From: Anaerolineales bacterium
GTDB taxonomy: Bacteria; Chloroflexota; Anaerolineae; Anaerolineales; Villigracilaceae
Reading direction: 5' to 3'
Assembly (NCBI GenBank): GCA_016928525.1
Contig: JAFGKO010000283.1
Coordinates: 1-6,298 of the forward strand
DNA length: 6,298 bases
The translations under genes and the position numbers were made by a program. This document shows, one piece after another, positions 4,244 to 6,298 of the stretch (position 1 is the stretch's first letter; each line of letters opens with the position of its first letter). The notes under the pieces are model-generated. The model was given only the letters and a program-made list of their open reading frames with translations, did no database searches and was not told the origin of the DNA.

Positions 4244-6298
4244 TGTCTGCTGTCCGCACTATCCTTCGCCGCCGCCGTGACCGCCGCGAGTCCGCCCGCC
4301 GCAGCGTGGAAGCGCGCACGCGTCGTTTTGCGCTCGGCTTCGGCTTTGTGCTCAACATCCTGCTGGCGCTTTCCATCCTGGGGACAGCTTTCTACTATGC
4401 CGAACTGACGCGTGCCCTGCCCTCCGTCCAGGCCTTGCCGGGTCTGCTCAACCCGCCCGACGGCCTGCTGCTGCAACCCACACGCGTCTACGACCGCAGC
4501 GGACAGCACATCCTGAAGACCTTTGCCCCGACCGAATCCCCGCGCCGCTACATCCCGCTCGATCCGGGTAACCCGCAGCACCTGCCCGATTCGCTCGTGC
4601 AGGCTACCCTTGCGCTGGCCGACCCGACCTTCTGGGAGCATTCCGGCTATGCCATCGCTGGGCTCGAAAATCCCGACTTGCATCCCACCATCGCGCAGCA
4701 ACTGGTCAGCGACCTGCTGCTCTGGAACGAGCCGCCTTCTTTACAGCGGGCTTTCCGTGAGCGACTGCTGGCTGCGCAAATCACATCTGAATATGGGCGT
4801 TCGCAGGTCATCGAGTGGTATCTTAATTCGGTCGATTACGGCAACTATGCCTACGGTGCGGAAGCCGCCGCGCAGCTCTACTTTAGCAAATTCGCCTCCG
4901 CACTGACACCCGCCGAGTCCGCGATCCTGGCGGCAGTGGGGCAAGCGCCGGGACTCAATCCGCTGGACGCACCCCAGGTCGCTCTCCAACGTGGCCGTGA
5001 GACCATCCACATCATGCAAGCGTTGGGGTTTATTTCGGAAGAAGAAGCAGGTCTGGCACTTGCAGAGTCCCCCTCGCCTTTAGGGAGCCCCACGGGGATG
5101 CTTCGCGAAGGGGTTAGGGGTGAGGGTGAATTCCCTGCTTTTCTCAACTTGGTTTTGCAAAACCTCGACGCCCAATTCGACCGCGCGCGCATCGAACGCG
5201 GCGGGCTGACCATCACCACCAGCCTCGACTACGATCTGCAAACCCAGGCTTCTTGCGCCATGCTGGTCTACATGGCACGCTTGCAAGGCAGTCCTGCTAT
5301 GCCGGCAGATTGCGAAGCCGCGCGCCTGCTGCCCTCCCTGCCGCCCGACCTGCTGGCTCCCGAGCCAATCGCCAGCGCCGTGGTCACCGACCCGCGCAAC
5401 GGGCAGGTGCTTGCGGTCGTCGGTGAGTCCTACCGGGGGCAGGAAACGACCCTTTTGGCGGAACACAATGCCGGGTCCCTCCTGACGCCATTTGTCTATT
5501 TAACAGGATTCACGCGCGGGCTGAGTCCCGCCTCGCTGGTTTGGGACATCCCCACAGCCACCGAGGTCCAAAACCCGGATGATAGATACCACGGCCCCGT
5601 CCGGTTGCGGCTTGCGCTGGCGAACGACTATTTCGTGCCCGCTGCGCAGGTGCTGGACCAAATGGGACTCGAAAATGTCATTCGGACGACGAACTCGTTC
5701 GGACTCAACCTTGAGCCTGTTACCGTACCACTAAAGGACTCGGTGCCCCTGAGCCTACTTCAACTTTCCGGCGCCTACGGGACGCTGGCGACCGGCGGTG
5801 TGAAATACGGGCAGGGCAGCGAGTTAGCACCCGTGACCGTCCTGCGCGTGGAAAGCGCCGATCACGCCGTCTGGCTGGATGCAAGCGTCCCGGCCGCACA
5901 GCCGGTGACCACACCACAATTGGCTTATTTGCTCAACAATATTTTGAGCGACGAACCTGCCCGCTGGCCTTCGCTTGGGCATCCCAACTCGTTCGAGATC
6001 GGGCGGCCTGTGGGCGCAAAGACCGGCCAGACGCTGGATGGCGCGGATGCCTGGGCGGTGGGTTATACGCCTTACCGCGTAGTGACCGTCTGGACGGGCA
6101 CACGCGCTGAAACGGACTCGCGCCTGTCACCGCGCCTGCCGGCCGGCCTGTGGTACGCGCTGATGCAAACCGCCTCACGCGACCTGCCGCCCGACGACTG
6201 GAACGCGCCCGCAGGCATCACCACGCTGGAAGTGTGTGACCCCTCCGGTCTGCTGCCCAGTGCGGGCTGCCCGACATTCGTGCGCGAAGTCTTCGCAG
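4243..6298 (+). CDS. Class A penicillin-binding-protein homologue with degenerate catalytic motifs, 3' end outside window
   Basis: A single open frame runs from ATG 4243 (TAATG overlap) to the window end, 685 residues without a stop. Layout: basic cytoplasmic tail 1-28, membrane helix about 29-52, GT51-like glycosyltransferase domain about 75-270, linker, then a transpeptidase-like domain about 320-645. The C-terminal VCDPSGLLPSAGCP (664-677) is typical of the tails of such proteins. Class A PBPs polymerise and cross-link peptidoglycan outside the membrane. Here key residues are gone. The EDxxF motif is A126-D127 (LADPTFWEHSG), so the catalytic Glu is Ala. GGSTITQQ is reduced to HPTIAQQ (147-153), and the Lys after QQLV is Ser156. 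SxxK is S412-L-L-T415, SxN is D462-Y-F464, while KTG (593-595) remains. Later GT motifs such as VIEWYLN-VDYGNYAYGAEAAAQLYF (189-214) are conserved. It is therefore probably a pseudoenzyme under selection for its fold. Residues about 276-294 come from a palindromic repeat. Confidence 0.88.
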   Translation, partial: MSAVRTILRRRRDRRESARRSVEARTRRFALGFGFVLNILLALSILGTAFYYAELTRALPSVQALPGLLNPPDGLLLQPTRVYDRSGQHILKTFAPTESPRRYIPLDPGNPQHLPDSLVQATLALADPTFWEHSGYAIAGLENPDLHPTIAQQLVSDLLLWNEPPSLQRAFRERLLAAQITSEYGRSQVIEWYLNSVDYGNYAYGAEAAAQLYFSKFASALTPAESAILAAVGQAPGLNPLDAPQVALQRGRETIHIMQALGFISEEEAGLALAESPSPLGSPTGMLREGVRGEGEFPAFLNLVLQNLDAQFDRARIERGGLTITTSLDYDLQTQASCAMLVYMARLQGSPAMPADCEAARLLPSLPPDLLAPEPIASAVVTDPRNGQVLAVVGESYRGQETTLLAEHNAGSLLTPFVYLTGFTRGLSPASLVWDIPTATEVQNPDDRYHGPVRLRLALANDYFVPAAQVLDQMGLENVIRTTNSFGLNLEPVTVPLKDSVPLSLLQLSGAYGTLATGGVKYGQGSELAPVTVLRVESADHAVWLDASVPAAQPVTTPQLAYLLNNILSDEPARWPSLGHPNSFEIGRPVGAKTGQTLDGADAWAVGYTPYRVVTVWTGTRAETDSRLSPRLPAGLWYALMQTASRDLPPDDWNAPAGITTLEVCDPSGLLPSAGCPTFVREVFA
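5071..5127. repeat. Palindromic repeat element translated inside the PBP homologue
   Basis: The ends pair: CCCTCGCCTTTA (5071-5082) with TTAGGGGTGAGGG (5114-5126, pairing over 5115-5126) gives a 12-bp stem with three G-T wobbles. Inside, CCCC (5088-5091) can pair with GGGG (5110-5113), and CTTCGCGAAG (5101-5110) is a perfect palindrome. It is read in frame as PSPLGSPTGMLREGVRGEG, in the linker between the glycosyltransferase-like and transpeptidase-like domains. It belongs to the same family as the element in folP and is read in the same codon phase: both give PSP at the start, and GARGEG or GVRGEG near the end. Confidence 0.75.

Noticed and set aside
4240..5466. Several reverse-strand open frames opposite the PBP homologue
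   Set aside because: The + strand frame has a clear PBP architecture over 685 residues, and the antisense frames lack motifs or plausible starts. The LTPNP-like peptide there is just the repeat read backwards.
1..6298. CRISPR array, tRNA/rRNA, insertion sequence or toxin-antitoxin pair
   Set aside because: No regularly spaced direct repeats, tRNA-like cloverleaf, rRNA sequence, transposase motif or paired small genes were seen on either strand.

Overview
The window looks like a bacterial chromosome segment, most likely from the Chloroflexota (Anaerolineae-type). That is inferred from the style of the proteins: a TPTP-rich lipoprotein, a TPR/zinc-ribbon protein, and a penicillin-binding protein ending in a C-DPSG-LP-C motif. 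It also fits the moderately high G+C and the short G/C-rich palindromic repeats scattered through and inside genes. No marker gene proves the taxon. All convincing genes are on the + strand.

Layout: (1) bases 1-289 hold the C-terminal part of folK (HPPK). (2) Bases 290-1376 are strikingly AT-rich and carry a good promoter, a leader hairpin and one gene for a lipoprotein of unknown function. (3) Bases 1424-1843 encode a small STAS/SEC14 (SpoIIAA-like) protein. (4) A perfect 23-bp palindrome (1851-1873) lies just before folP (dihydropteroate synthase, 1884-2786), which carries a palindromic repeat translated in frame inside its substrate loop. (5) Bases 2787-2926 are non-coding, with an inverted repeat and a possible leaderless promoter. 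(6) Bases 2927-4243 encode a TPR plus double zinc-ribbon protein, resembling the group often labelled TFIIB-type zinc ribbon or YdjG-like. (7) A class A penicillin-binding-protein homologue starts at 4243, overlaps the previous stop by one base (TAATG) and stays open to the end of the window. Because it has no stop inside the window it is easily missed.

folK and folP catalyse consecutive steps of folate synthesis and normally sit together. Here they are separated by the AT-rich lipoprotein gene and the STAS-like gene, which suggests an insertion into a folate locus. The zinc-ribbon protein and the PBP homologue look translationally coupled.

The most interesting point is that the PBP homologue keeps the class A architecture but has lost catalytic residues in both domains: the glycosyltransferase Glu, the Lys of SxxK, and both the Ser and Asn of SxN. 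It reads as a pseudoenzyme, possibly a regulatory or scaffold protein of the cell envelope. The second point is that two copies of one palindromic repeat family, in folP and in the PBP homologue, are translated in the same phase, similar in principle to the Rickettsia palindromic elements.
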